The notes: generated by a model not told the origin, from the sequence alone. Positions 1 to 9,219 are shown, numbered from the stretch's first letter. The stretch is DNA of 64,000 bases from Amycolatopsis viridis (GCF_011758765.1 NZ_JAANOU010000001.1:744001-808000); one strand, 5' to 3'. Translations and numbers: made by a program.

Positions 1-702
1 CCGCCGCTGAGGCGCCGCGGGTCGGCGCGGGCGCGGGCGGCGGAGCTGGCCTCCGGGCGCGTCGCGCCACCGCCGATCGCGCGGGCGGCTGAACTGCGGG
101 CGATGGGCTTTCCGTTGACCGGTAAGCGGATCGGTGACTGGGTCGTCGATGACGAGGCGATGACGCGGGCGCGCGAGCGGGCGCTGTCGCGGTTCGACGA
201 GTGGTCCCGCCGCAACCCGGTGGCGGCCGGCATGCCGGTGGAGGCACTGCGCCAGGCACTCGACCTTCCCGCGGCCGAGCTGGTGCGGGCGGCACTGGAC
301 GGAACCGGGCTGGAGGTCGCGGACGGGCTCGTCCGCCGTCCCGGCGCCGGGTTGCCGCCGCGGGTCCTGTCCGCGCTGGCGCGGCTGGACGAGCGGTTCC
401 GGTCGCAGCCGTTCCGCGCGCCCGAGGCCGACGACCTCGCCGGGCTGGGATTGGGCGCGCGGGAACTGGCGGCGGCCGTGCGCGCCGGACGGCTGGTCCG
501 GATCGCGGACGGCGTGTTCCTCGGCCCGGACGCCCCGGCCCGCGCCGCCGAGGCGCTGGCCGCGCTGACCCAGCCGTTCACGGTCAGCGAGGCCCGGCGC
601 GCGCTCGGTACGACGCGCCGCGTGGCCGTGCCACTGCTGGAGCTGCTCGACGCCCGGCGGATCACCGCGCAGGCCCCCGATTCCCGCCGCCACCTGCGCT
701 GA
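1..702 (+). CDS. selB: Selenocysteine-specific elongation factor SelB, C-terminal part (5' truncated by window edge)
   Basis: The frame is open from base 1, so the gene begins upstream of the window; 233 residues are visible. Residues 1-35 (PPLRRRGSARARAAELA...) match the linker after the EF-Tu-like domains of SelB, and the rest forms the repeated winged-helix domains that bind the SECIS element in selenoprotein mRNAs. SelB brings Sec-tRNA to recoded UGA codons, so the organism probably makes at least one selenoprotein. The GTPase domain, selA, selD and tRNA-Sec are not in the window. The assignment rests on the C-terminal part alone. Confidence 0.82.
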   Translation, partial: PPLRRRGSARARAAELASGRVAPPPIARAAELRAMGFPLTGKRIGDWVVDDEAMTRARERALSRFDEWSRRNPVAAGMPVEALRQALDLPAAELVRAALDGTGLEVADGLVRRPGAGLPPRVLSALARLDERFRSQPFRAPEADDLAGLGLGARELAAAVRAGRLVRIADGVFLGPDAPARAAEALAALTQPFTVSEARRALGTTRRVAVPLLELLDARRITAQAPDSRRHLR

Positions 703-775
703 GCTGCGCCGGCACGCTGGTTTCGCTCGGAAGCGTGACGGGTACTCGACTCTCGGTGAGGGAGAGGAGCTCGTC

Positions 776-1261
776 ATGGACACGAACGCCTATGTGGCCT
801 TCCTGGTGGTGGGGGCGCTCATCGTCATGATCGACGGCCAGTTCGTCTACCACAGCGGAAAGCGGTACCTGGCGAACGGGCAGGGCGAATCGGAATCCGG
901 GGCGTCCATGGCCAGGCTGGTCGCGGTGCTGTTCCACATCGCGACGCTGGGCGTGCTCGCGCTCATCTCGACGATCGGTTTCCCCGGCGGCACCTCGGCA
1001 ACGGCCATCGTGGGGCGCATCGGGGTGTTCCTGCTGGTCCTGGCGCTGGCTCACGGCATCACCATCGCCGTGCTGGCGCGTCAGCGCGAGGAGCAGGTCG
1101 TCGAGCAGATCAACACGCGGATGAACGCGCCGGCGCAGCGCCCGGCGGACCACTCGCTGAACGACCCCGTCGTCTCGCCGGTGCCCGGCCAGGAGGGTCG
1201 CGACCCGCGGGTCAGCCCCAGCCTGGAAAGCGGCGCCCCGTACACGACCGACCGGTACTGA
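776..1261 (+). CDS. Small integral membrane protein, function unknown
   Basis: 161 residues. Three hydrophobic segments are visible (about residues 5-23, 45-67 and 76-98), followed by a charged, Pro-rich cytosolic-looking tail of about 60 residues. A GGGAGAGGAG ribosome site lies just before the ATG. I do not recognise a named domain, although the composition and the Asp/Gly-rich loops resemble many uncharacterised actinobacterial membrane proteins. It follows selB by 73 bp on the same strand, but nothing links the two functionally. Confidence 0.7.
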   Translation: MDTNAYVAFLVVGALIVMIDGQFVYHSGKRYLANGQGESESGASMARLVAVLFHIATLGVLALISTIGFPGGTSATAIVGRIGVFLLVLALAHGITIAVLARQREEQVVEQINTRMNAPAQRPADHSLNDPVVSPVPGQEGRDPRVSPSLESGAPYTTDRY

Positions 1262-1268
1262 CCGCCCG

Positions 1269-1652
1269 TCACCAGTGGCCGGGCACCGGTGCGGCCTCCT
1301 CGCCGGTGCCCGGCCACGGTGGTGCCGTCACGGCGACCACCTGGAGGCCGGCCGGCCCGCCGCGGAACTGGAACGCCGTGCCGAGCGGGATGGTCAGGCA
1401 GGTGCCGGGCCGCAGTTCGGTGATCTCCTCGCGCCCGTCCTGCCCGCGCCACAGGCGGCCGCTGCCGCCGACGACGTACCAGATCTCCTCGACGGTGGCG
1501 TGCTCGACGGCCCGCGAGACCTGCCCCGGGGCGAGCGCGAAGTGGGCGAAGCTCGCCACCGCGGGCAGGGTGCACAGCGGACGGACCGTGGACCCGTCGG
1601 GTGCGGTGACCTCGGCGCTGTCCGCGACGTGCGTGGTGGTGAACGGGGTCAC
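1269..1652 (-). CDS. Cupin-domain protein
   Basis: 127 residues forming a single small beta-barrel cupin. The centre (VEHATVEEIWYVVGGSGRLW) carries the cupin 1 pattern, with an E in the usual metal-ligand place, and the second motif (PGTCLTIPLGTAFQFR) has lost the usual histidine. Metal binding may therefore be weak or absent. It could be a sugar- or aromatic-binding cupin or an isomerase; the substrate cannot be read from the sequence. It converges with the membrane protein gene (7 bp apart) and lies downstream of ilvD on the same strand. Confidence 0.75.
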   Translation of the reverse strand: MTPFTTTHVADSAEVTAPDGSTVRPLCTLPAVASFAHFALAPGQVSRAVEHATVEEIWYVVGGSGRLWRGQDGREEITELRPGTCLTIPLGTAFQFRGGPAGLQVVAVTAPPWPGTGEEAAPVPGHW

Positions 1653-1704
1653 CCGCCCACCGTAGGGTCACCCGCCCGGTCGCAGCGACCCGTGGCGGGC
1701 GGGT

Positions 1705-3372
1705 TCAGCCGCAAATGGCGCCCTGCGCGGCGGAACCGACCAGTCGCGCGTACTTGGCCAGTACCCCGGTCCGCCGGGGCGGCTCCGGCATCTGCCAGCC
1801 CGCCCGGCGCTCCGCCAGCTCCTCGGGCGTGATGCCCAGGTCGAGTGTCCTGGCCTCCATGTCGAGGACGATCGGGTCGCCGTCGCGGACGAAGGCGATC
1901 GGCCCGCCGTGCGCGGCTTCCGGCGCGACGTGCCCGATGCACAACCCGGTGGTGCCGCCGGAGAACCGGCCGTCGGTGAGCAGCAGGACCTCCTTGCCCA
2001 GTCCCGCGCCCTTGATCGCGCCGGTCACGGCCAGCATCTCGCGCATCCCGGGTCCGCCGCGCGGGCCCTCGTACCGGATCACCACGACGTCCCCGGGTTG
2101 CAGCGTCGGCAGTGCGTCCATCGCCGCCTTCTCCCCGTCGAACACGCGTGCCCGGCCCTCGAAGCGGGACGAGTCGAACCCGGCGCTCTTCACCACCGCA
2201 CCCTCCGGGGCGAGGCTGCCGTGCAGGATCGTCAGTCCGCCGGTCGGGCGAATCGGGTTCGACAGCTTCCGCACGACCTCGCCGTCCAGTTCGGGCGGCG
2301 CCAGCTCGGCCAGGTTCTCGGCCACCGTCTTGCCGGTGACGGTGAGGCAGTCGCCGTTCAGCAGGCCCGCGTCGAGCAGCGCCTTCATCACCACCGGGAC
2401 ACCGCCGACCCGGTCCACCGCCGTCATCACGTGCCGCCCGAACGGCTTGACGTCGGCGAGGTGCGGCACGCGGTCACCGATCCGGGTGAAGTCGTCCAGC
2501 GTCAGCTCCACCTCGGCCTCGTGCGCGATGGCCAGCAGGTGCAGCACCGCGTTGGTCGACCCGCCGAGCGCCATCACCACGGCGATCGCGTTCTCGAACG
2601 CCTCCCGGGTCAGCACGTCCCGGGCGGTGATCCCGGCGCCGAGCATCCCGACGACGGCCTCGCCGCTCTCCCGCGCGAACCGGTCGCGCCGCCGGTCCAC
2701 CGACGGCGGGCTGGCCGACCCGGGCAGTGACATGCCCAGCGCCTCGGCCGCGCACGCCATCGTGTTCGCCGTGTACATGCCGCCGCACGCGCCCTCTCCG
2801 GGGCAGATCGCGCGTTCGATCTTGTCGACCTCCTCGCGCGAGATCAGCCCGCGCGCACACGCACCGACCGCCTCGAACGCGTCGATGATCGTCACCTCGC
2901 GGCCGTCGACGGTGCCCGGCAGGATCGAGCCGGCGTAGAGGAACACCGCCGCCACGTCCAGGCGCGCCGCGGCCATCAGCATGCCCGGCAGGCTCTTGTC
3001 GCAGCCGGCGAGCAGGACCGCGCCGTCCAGCCGCTCGGCCTCCATCACGGTCTCCACCGAGTCGGCGATGATCTCGCGCGACACCAGCGAGAAGTGCATG
3101 CCCTCGTGGCCCATGCTGATGCCGTCGCTGACCGAGATCGTGCCGAACTCCATCGGGAACCCGCCGCCCGCGTGCACCCCCTGCTTGCTCGCCTGCGCCA
3201 ACCGTTGCAGGGACAGGTTGCACGGTGTTATCTCGTTCCATGACGAGGCGATGCCGATCTGGGGCTTGGCGAAGTCCTCGTCGCCCATACCCACCGCACG
3301 CAGCATGCCGCGCGCCGCCGCGCGCTCCAGCCCGTCCGTCACGTCCCGGGACCGCGGTTTGAGGTCAGCCAT
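1705..3372 (-). CDS. ilvD: Dihydroxy-acid dehydratase
   Basis: Catalyses the dehydration of 2,3-dihydroxy-isovalerate and -methylvalerate in branched-chain amino acid synthesis. The protein is near identical in layout to mycobacterial IlvD: it begins [16 protein letters not shown], and the three iron-sulfur cysteines appear as C51 (ITPCN), C124 (AGCDKS) and C196 (GEGACGG). The C-terminus TDGRFSGGT is the family signature. ATG at 3372 fits the family N-terminus; in-frame ATGs at 3384 and 3399 are alternatives, the last falling inside the inverted repeat at 3398-3441. It is divergent from boxC with about 75 bp between starts. Confidence 0.93.
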   Translation of the reverse strand: MADLKPRSRDVTDGLERAAARGMLRAVGMGDEDFAKPQIGIASSWNEITPCNLSLQRLAQASKQGVHAGGGFPMEFGTISVSDGISMGHEGMHFSLVSREIIADSVETVMEAERLDGAVLLAGCDKSLPGMLMAAARLDVAAVFLYAGSILPGTVDGREVTIIDAFEAVGACARGLISREEVDKIERAICPGEGACGGMYTANTMACAAEALGMSLPGSASPPSVDRRRDRFARESGEAVVGMLGAGITARDVLTREAFENAIAVVMALGGSTNAVLHLLAIAHEAEVELTLDDFTRIGDRVPHLADVKPFGRHVMTAVDRVGGVPVVMKALLDAGLLNGDCLTVTGKTVAENLAELAPPELDGEVVRKLSNPIRPTGGLTILHGSLAPEGAVVKSAGFDSSRFEGRARVFDGEKAAMDALPTLQPGDVVVIRYEGPRGGPGMREMLAVTGAIKGAGLGKEVLLLTDGRFSGGTTGLCIGHVAPEAAHGGPIAFVRDGDPIVLDMEARTLDLGITPEELAERRAGWQMPEPPRRTGVLAKYARLVGSAAQGAICG

Positions 3373-3397
3373 GGTGAGCACCATAGGCCCGAGATCC

Positions 3398-3441
3398 ATT
3401 CTCTACACAACATTGACGACCGAGAAGAAATTGTCGAGAAT
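3398..3441. promoter_or_regulatory. Inverted repeat between ilvD and boxC, candidate operator
   Basis: ATTCTCTACA (3398-3407) is repeated as TGTCGAGAAT (3432-3441) in inverse orientation, with one mismatch per 10-bp arm and 24 bp between the arms. The stretch is AT-rich compared with its surroundings and sits just before the boxC start. It looks like a binding site for a dimeric regulator of the box operon or of ilvD. No regulator gene is adjacent, so the ligand is unknown. Confidence 0.35.
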
Positions 3442-3448
3442 CAAGGCC

Positions 3449-5065
3449 ATGACGACGGTGTCATTCGATCGACGGCCCGAGGACTACAAGCACTGGCGGT
3501 TGCGGATCGAGCCGCCGATCGCCTGGCTCGAGATGGACGTCGACGAGCACGGCGGGCTCGTGCCGGGGTACGAGCTCAAACTCAACTCCTACGACCTGGG
3601 CGTCGACATCGAGCTCTACGACGCCGTCCAGCGGCTGCGCTTCGAGCACCCCGAGGTGCGGGCCGTGATCCTGACCAGCGCCAAGGACAAGGTCTTCTGC
3701 GCCGGAGCCAACATCCGGATGCTCGCCGGCTCCGCCCACGAGTGGAAGGTGAACTTCTGCAAGTTCACCAACGAGACCCGTAACGGCATCGAGGACGCCA
3801 CCGAGAACTCCGGCCAGATCTACCTCGCCGCGGTCAACGGCAGCTGCGCCGGCGGTGGCTACGAGATCGCACTGGCCTGCGAGAAGATCCTGCTGGTCGA
3901 CGACAACTCCTCGACCGTGGCGCTGCCCGAGGTGCCGCTGCTCGGTGTGCTGCCCGGCACCGGCGGCCTGACCCGCGTCACCGACAAGCGGCGCGTCCGC
4001 AAGGACCGCGCCGACGTGTTCGCCACCCGCCCGGACGGCGTCAAGGGGCGCACGGCCGTCGAGTGGCGGCTGGTCGACGAGCTGGTTCCGCGGCAGGACT
4101 TCCGTGCTGTCGTGGAGCAGCGCGCCCGTGAGCTGGCCGCGTCCAGCACCAGGCCGGCCGACGCGCCGGGCATCGTGCTCGAACCGCTGGAACGCGAGGT
4201 GACCGAGGACCGCATCACCTACCCGCACGTGACCGCCGAGCTGGACCGGGACACCGGCGTCGTGACGATCACCGTCCGCGGACCGCGAGGCGACGGCTGG
4301 CTGCTGGCGATGACCCGCGAGCTGGACGACCTCATCCTCCGCCTGCGGACCAACGAACCCGAGCTGGGCACCTGGGTCGTGCGGACCGAAGGCGATCCGG
4401 ACGCCGTGCTCGCCGCCGAGCGGGCGGTGCTGACCGGGACGGACTGGTTGTCCAACGAGATCCTGCACTACTACAAACGCACGCTGAAACGGCTCGACGT
4501 CACCAGCCGCAGCCTGATCGCGCTGGTCGAACCGGGCAGCTGCTTCGCCGGGGTACTGCTGGAGCTGGCGCTGGCCTGCGACCGGCAGTACATGTTGGAC
4601 GGTCCGCCGATCGACGACGAGGACAGCGACGAGCGGGCGTTCCTGGTGCTGTCCGAGGCCAACTTCGGCGCCTTCCCGATGGGCAACGGGCTGTCCCGGC
4701 TGGAGTCGAGGTTCTACGGCGACCACGACCACCTCGACCGGCTCAAGCGGGAACGCGACCGGCGGCTGTCCGCGGGCGAAGCGGTCGAGCTGGGCCTGGT
4801 CACCGAGGCCCCGGACGACATCGACTGGCCGGACGAGATCCGGATCGTGCTGGAAGGCCGGGCGGCGCTGTCGCCGGACGCCCTTACCGGCATGGAGGCC
4901 AACCACCGGTTCGTCGGCCCGGAAACCCTCGAGACCAAGATCTTCGGCCGCCTGACGGCCTGGCAGAACTGGATCTTCACGAGACCGAACGCCTCCGGCC
5001 CGGACGGCGCGCTGCGCCGCTACGGCACCGGCCAGAAGGCTTCCTACGACCGCAAGCGGGTGTGA
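3449..5065 (+). CDS. boxC: 2,3-epoxybenzoyl-CoA dihydrolase (benzoyl-CoA-dihydrodiol lyase) BoxC
   Basis: 538 residues with two crotonase-like halves, as in BoxC. It cleaves the ring of 2,3-epoxybenzoyl-CoA hydrolytically to 3,4-dehydroadipyl-CoA semialdehyde and formate in aerobic CoA-dependent benzoate degradation. Family stretches are visible: DKVFCAGANIRMLAGS, NETRNGIEDA and VNGSCAGGGYEIALACE form the oxyanion-hole region, and SCFAGVLLELALACDRQYML lies in the second half. The open frame runs far upstream, but the start MTTVSFDRRPEDYKHW matches the family and lies past the ilvD promoter. boxB starts 1 bp after its stop, implying one operon. Confidence 0.9.
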   Translation: MTTVSFDRRPEDYKHWRLRIEPPIAWLEMDVDEHGGLVPGYELKLNSYDLGVDIELYDAVQRLRFEHPEVRAVILTSAKDKVFCAGANIRMLAGSAHEWKVNFCKFTNETRNGIEDATENSGQIYLAAVNGSCAGGGYEIALACEKILLVDDNSSTVALPEVPLLGVLPGTGGLTRVTDKRRVRKDRADVFATRPDGVKGRTAVEWRLVDELVPRQDFRAVVEQRARELAASSTRPADAPGIVLEPLEREVTEDRITYPHVTAELDRDTGVVTITVRGPRGDGWLLAMTRELDDLILRLRTNEPELGTWVVRTEGDPDAVLAAERAVLTGTDWLSNEILHYYKRTLKRLDVTSRSLIALVEPGSCFAGVLLELALACDRQYMLDGPPIDDEDSDERAFLVLSEANFGAFPMGNGLSRLESRFYGDHDHLDRLKRERDRRLSAGEAVELGLVTEAPDDIDWPDEIRIVLEGRAALSPDALTGMEANHRFVGPETLETKIFGRLTAWQNWIFTRPNASGPDGALRRYGTGQKASYDRKRV

Positions 5066-5066
5066 C

Positions 5067-6485
5067 ATGCCGACCAGGATCGACTACGACGCCAAGATCC
5101 CGAACAACGTGGAGCTGTCCGACAACCGGCGCCTGCAGCGGGCGCTGGAGGGCTGGCAGCCGAAGTTCATGCACTGGTGGGCCGAGATGGGCCCGGCCCT
5201 GGAGACTCAGGGGGTGTACCTGCGCACCGCGGTCAGCGTCGGCCGCGAGGGCTGGGCGCACTTCGACCACGTGGTGCCGCAGGACTACCGCTGGGGCATC
5301 TTCCTGGCCGAGCGCGACCCGGACCGCCGGATCGCCTTCGGCGAGCACCAGGGCGAACCGGCCTGGCAGCAGGTGCCCGGCGAGTACCGGGCCGACCTGC
5401 AACGGCTGATCGTGATCCAGGGCGACACCGAACCGGCTTCGGTGGAGCAGCAGAAGCTGCTCGGCCTGACCGCGCCGAGCCTGTACGACCTGCGCAACCT
5501 CTTCCAGGTCAACGTGGAGGAGGGCCGTCACCTGTGGGCGATGGTCTACCTGCTGCACGCCTACTTCGGCAAGGAGGGCCGCGAGGAGGCGGAGGCGCTG
5601 CTGTACCGCAACTCCGGCAGCCCCGACACGCCGCGCATCCTCGGTGCGTTCAACGAGGAGACCGCGGACTGGCTCGCGTTCTACATGTTCACCTACTTCA
5701 CCGACCGGGACGGCAAGTACCAGCTGGGCACGCTCAAGGAGTCGGCGTTCGACCCGTTGTCGCGCACCTGCGAGTTCATGCTCAAGGAGGAGGCGCACCA
5801 CATGTTCGTCGGCACCACGGGTGTCGACCGGGTGGTGATGCGCAGCGCCGAGCTGATCCGCGAGCACGACACCACGGACATCGCCTCACACGGGGGCATC
5901 CCGCTGGACATCATCCAGCGCTACCTGAACTTCCACTACACCGTGTCGCTGGACCTGTTCGGCAGCGAGACGTCGACCAACGCGGCCAACTACTACACCG
6001 CCGGGCTCAAGGGCCGGTGGATGGAGACCCGCCGCAAGGACGACCACCAGCTGACCGACGACGCGGCGACGCTGGACAAGCCGCAACCGGACGGCACCTG
6101 GACCAGCGAGGAGATGCAGAAGATCCTGCTGCTCAACCTCGACCTGCGGCGGGAGTACATCGCCGACTGCGAATCCGGTGTCAAACGGTGGAACAAGATC
6201 CTCACCGACGCCGGCATCGACTTCCGGTTCCGCCTGCCGCACCCTGGTTTCAACCGCAAGGTCGGCATAAACTCCGGCCACCACATCACGCCGGACGGGA
6301 CGATCGTGGACGAAGCGACCTGGGAGCGCAACCGCAAGCGCTGGCTGCCGAGCAGCGAGGACCTCGCGTTCGTCCGGTCGCTCATGCACCCGGTGTACGA
6401 GCGCGGCAAGATCGCGAGCTGGGTCGCCCCGCCGCGCCAGGGCATCAACGGCAAGCCGTTCGACTACGAGTACGTGTACCTGTGA
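5067..6485 (+). CDS. boxB: Benzoyl-CoA 2,3-epoxidase, oxygenase subunit BoxB
   Basis: 472 residues, the usual BoxB length. A diiron enzyme that epoxidises the aromatic ring of benzoyl-CoA with O2, electrons coming from the reductase BoxA. Two ExxH motifs expected of diiron ligation are present, E152-G-R-H155 and E242-A-H-H245, with D201 between them in NEETADWLAF. The start codon follows the boxC stop by 1 bp, so the two are probably translationally coupled. BoxA is not encoded in the window, so the reductase must be elsewhere or replaced by a housekeeping ferredoxin reductase. Confidence 0.92.
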   Translation: MPTRIDYDAKIPNNVELSDNRRLQRALEGWQPKFMHWWAEMGPALETQGVYLRTAVSVGREGWAHFDHVVPQDYRWGIFLAERDPDRRIAFGEHQGEPAWQQVPGEYRADLQRLIVIQGDTEPASVEQQKLLGLTAPSLYDLRNLFQVNVEEGRHLWAMVYLLHAYFGKEGREEAEALLYRNSGSPDTPRILGAFNEETADWLAFYMFTYFTDRDGKYQLGTLKESAFDPLSRTCEFMLKEEAHHMFVGTTGVDRVVMRSAELIREHDTTDIASHGGIPLDIIQRYLNFHYTVSLDLFGSETSTNAANYYTAGLKGRWMETRRKDDHQLTDDAATLDKPQPDGTWTSEEMQKILLLNLDLRREYIADCESGVKRWNKILTDAGIDFRFRLPHPGFNRKVGINSGHHITPDGTIVDEATWERNRKRWLPSSEDLAFVRSLMHPVYERGKIASWVAPPRQGINGKPFDYEYVYL

Positions 6486-6504
6486 CCTGCGAAGGGCGGG
6501 CGTG

Positions 6505-8067
6505 ATGGCCGAGTTCAACGCGGCGGACCACCTGGTCGACCGGCACGTCCGGGACGGTGACGGCGCCCGCACCGCGGTCGTCACGGCCGCCCGCACGCTG
6601 ACCTACGCCGAGCTTTCCGACGCGGTGCACCGCGTCGCCGGTGGACTCGCGGACATCGGCGTGCGGCCGGAGGAGCGGGTCATGCTGTGCATGGTCGACG
6701 GCATCGAAATGCTCACCGGCATCCTCGGCGCGATGTGCGCCGGCGCGGTGCCGGTGCCGGTGTCGACCATGGTGACCGGGCCGGAGCTGGGCCGGGTGCT
6801 CGCGGATTCGCGGGCGCGCGTGCTGTGCGTGTCGGGCGAGTTCACCGCGGCCGCCAAAGAGGCGGTCGAGCTGGCGCCCGAGGTCACCGACGTCGTCCTG
6901 GACCGCGCGGACCCGGCGTCGTTCTCCCGGGTGTCCACACACGACTGGACCCGGCTGTCCACAGCGGACCCCCGGGAAACCTACCGCACGTGGGAGGATT
7001 CGCCCGCGCTGTGGTTGTACACCTCCGGCACGACCGGGCAGCCGAAGGGCGCGATGCACCGCCACGCGAGCATCCGCGCGGTGTGCGATACCTATGGCCG
7101 GCAGGTGCTCGGCATCCGGCCGGAGGACCGGTGCTTCTCGGTCGCGAAGCTGTTCTTCGCCTACGGCATCGGCAACTCCGCGTTCTTCCCGCTGTCGGCC
7201 GGGGCGAGCACCGTGTTCGAACCGGGACGGCCGACGCCGCAGCTGGTAGCTGACCGGGTGCGCACCGAGCGGCCGACGTTGTTCTTCGGCGTGCCGACGT
7301 TCTACTCCGCGCTGCTCGCCGCGGACCTGCCGGCCGACACGTTTTCGTCGGTGCGGCAGGCGGTTTCCGCGGGCGAGCCGCTGCCGGCGGTGATCTACGA
7401 GCGGTTCCTCGCGAAGTTCGGGGTGGAGATCCTGGACGGCATCGGGTCGACCGAGGCGCTGCACATCTTCCTGTCCAACCGCCCGGGCGAGGTGGTGCCC
7501 GGCACGACCGGGGTCGCGGTGCCCGGGTACGAGCTGGAGATCCGCGACCCGCTCGGCACGCTGGTCGAGGGCCCTGGGCAGCCGGGGGAGCTGTACGTGC
7601 GCGGGCCGTCGACCGCGTTCGGCTACTGGAGCCGGTACGAGACGTCCAAGCACGTGTTCCAGGGCGAATGGCTGCGGACGGGGGACAGCTACGTGCGCAA
7701 TCCCGACGGCACCTACACCTGCCTGGGCAGGTTCGACGACATGCTCAAGGCGGGCGGCATCTGGGTGTCGCCCGCGGAGGTGGAGCAGCGGTTGCTCCAG
7801 CACCCGGACGTGGCCGAGGTGGCGGTGGTGGCCGCGCCCGGCTCGGACGGCATCGAGAAGCCGGTGGCGTGCGTGGTGCCCGCCGCCGGCCACACGGTCG
7901 ATCCGGATGCGCTGATCGATTTCTGCCGGGAGGGGCTCGCCGCGTTCAAACGGCCGCGTGCCGTGGTCGAGGCCGCGGAGCTGCCGAAGACCGCGACCGG
8001 CAAGATCCGCCGGAACGTGATCCGCGGGCTGGTGCGGGACTCGCTGCGGCCGGGAGCGCTCAGGTGA
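6505..8067 (+). CDS. Benzoate-CoA ligase family protein
   Basis: 520 residues of the acyl-adenylate-forming family. It activates benzoate (or a close aromatic acid) to its CoA thioester with ATP, supplying the substrate of BoxB. The P-loop-like signature LYTSGTTGQPKGAMHRH, the GSTEALHIFLSNR motif typical of benzoate-CoA ligases, the hinge motif GRFDDMLKAGGIWVSP and the catalytic lysine in KTATGKIRRN are all present. GTG at 6502 directly precedes the ATG at 6505, which has an AAGGGCGGG ribosome site. Substrate by context and motif, not proven. Confidence 0.87.
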   Translation: MAEFNAADHLVDRHVRDGDGARTAVVTAARTLTYAELSDAVHRVAGGLADIGVRPEERVMLCMVDGIEMLTGILGAMCAGAVPVPVSTMVTGPELGRVLADSRARVLCVSGEFTAAAKEAVELAPEVTDVVLDRADPASFSRVSTHDWTRLSTADPRETYRTWEDSPALWLYTSGTTGQPKGAMHRHASIRAVCDTYGRQVLGIRPEDRCFSVAKLFFAYGIGNSAFFPLSAGASTVFEPGRPTPQLVADRVRTERPTLFFGVPTFYSALLAADLPADTFSSVRQAVSAGEPLPAVIYERFLAKFGVEILDGIGSTEALHIFLSNRPGEVVPGTTGVAVPGYELEIRDPLGTLVEGPGQPGELYVRGPSTAFGYWSRYETSKHVFQGEWLRTGDSYVRNPDGTYTCLGRFDDMLKAGGIWVSPAEVEQRLLQHPDVAEVAVVAAPGSDGIEKPVACVVPAAGHTVDPDALIDFCREGLAAFKRPRAVVEAAELPKTATGKIRRNVIRGLVRDSLRPGALR

Positions 8068-8921
8068 TCGACGGCTACACCGTGGTGGACGCGCACGTCC
8101 ACCCGCCGCGGCTGAGCACGCTGAAACCGGCGTGGCTGGAGTGGGCCGAGCAGTTCTCCGGGCCGCACGACTGGCGCTCGGTCTACGACACCGATGGCAC
8201 CGTCGTGCCCGGGCGGCTGGACGCCCTGTTCGAGTCCGAAGGGGTCGACCGGGCACTGTTGTTCTGCGAGTACAGCCCGCGCGCGACCGGGATCCAGCCG
8301 ATCGAGGACAACCTGCCGATCGTCGAGCACAACCCGGAGCGGTTCCGGCTGGTGGCGAACGTGAACCCGCACCTGCACCACCCGGTGGCGGTCGAGGTGG
8401 AGCGGCAGCTCGACCTCGGTGCGGTGGCGCTGAAGATCCACCCGGTGCATGGCGCGTTCTCACCGGCGGACAAGGAGCTGTACGCGGCGTACCACGTGTG
8501 TGCCGAGCGCGGGGTGCCGGTGATCATCCACTCGGGCACGAGCAGCTTTCCCGGCGCCCGCGCGAGCTTCGGCAACCCGGAGCTGATGTCCGACGTCGTC
8601 GAGGACTTCCCGTCGGTGCCGTTCGTGTTCGCCCACGGTGGCCGCGGGTGGTGGTACGACGTGGCCGCGTTCCTGGCGCTGGCACGCGACAACGTGTGGC
8701 TCGACCTCGCCGGTCTGCCACCGAAGAAGCTGCCGGAGTACTACGCGCGGTTCGACTTCACCCGGCTCGCCGGCCGGTTCGTGTTCGGCACGGACTGGCC
8801 GGGTGTCCCCGGCACGCGCCGGAACGTCCAGGCGCTGGCCGAGCTGGGCCTGCCGGACGCTGTGATGCGGGACGTGCTGGCCGGCAACGCCGGGAAGCTG
8901 TTCCCCGGCCTGGGCATCTAA
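8064..8921 (+). CDS. Amidohydrolase family 2 protein in the box operon
   Basis: 285 residues, starting at a GTG that overlaps the ligase stop (GTGA). A TIM-barrel metal hydrolase of the amidohydrolase-2/ACMSD type: the metal-binding DAHVHPP motif is at residues 8-14, followed by KIHPVHGAF, VIIHSGTS, FVFAHGG and the FGTDWPG aspartate. Family members are decarboxylases or hydrolases of aromatic and lactone substrates. Tight coupling to the box genes suggests action on an aromatic precursor of benzoate or on a box intermediate, but this gene is not part of the classical box pathway. Confidence 0.82.
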   Translation: MIDGYTVVDAHVHPPRLSTLKPAWLEWAEQFSGPHDWRSVYDTDGTVVPGRLDALFESEGVDRALLFCEYSPRATGIQPIEDNLPIVEHNPERFRLVANVNPHLHHPVAVEVERQLDLGAVALKIHPVHGAFSPADKELYAAYHVCAERGVPVIIHSGTSSFPGARASFGNPELMSDVVEDFPSVPFVFAHGGRGWWYDVAAFLALARDNVWLDLAGLPPKKLPEYYARFDFTRLAGRFVFGTDWPGVPGTRRNVQALAELGLPDAVMRDVLAGNAGKLFPGLGI

Positions 8922-8943
8922 CCGCAGCTCCCCGCGAGCAGGC

Positions 8944-9102
8944 GGCAAACACGCGGCGCCGAGCAGCAAACACCCCGCGTCGAGCGGCAAACACGCCGCC
9001 GCGCGCCGTGTTTGCCGCTCCGGGCGCCGTGTCGGCCGTTCCCGGCGTCGTGTTTGCCGCTCCGGGCGTCGTGTTTGTCGTTGCCGGCGCTGTGTTGGCC
9101 GC
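8944..9102. repeat. 21-bp-periodic inverted repeat array between convergent genes
   Basis: GCAAACAC starts at 8945, 8966 and 8987, exactly 21 bp apart. After a turn near 9001 the inverse, GTGTTTGCC or variants, starts at 9008, 9029, 9050, 9071 and 9092, again exactly 21 bp apart. The commonest unit contains GTGTTTGCCGCTCCGGGC. The inner pair forms a hairpin (CGGCAAACAC paired with GTGTTTGCCG, about 12 bases between). The array fills most of the 298-bp gap between convergent genes. Because 21 bp is seven codons, it leaves frames open on both strands, but those frames look like repeats, not proteins. Confidence 0.85.
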
Positions 9103-9219
9103 GCCGGACGAGGCTGTCGGGGCACCGGGCCTCCGCACGCGGTAAAGGTCCGCTCCGGACGCCTCGGGCGACGGGATGACCACGCGGCTCACCGCGGTAG
9201 GGTGCGCGGCCCTGGTTGC

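Noticed and set aside
2981..3448. N-terminal extension of BoxC of 156 residues
   Set aside because: It runs antisense through the ilvD start and promoter; the family N-terminus begins at 3449.
8944..9102. CRISPR array
   Set aside because: Units are contiguous 21-mers, inverted in the middle, without spacers, and no cas genes are near.
8132..9192. Open frames on both strands through the 21-bp repeats
   Set aside because: 21 bp is seven codons, so frames stay open by default; the predicted peptides are simple repeats fused to shadows of the amidohydrolase gene.
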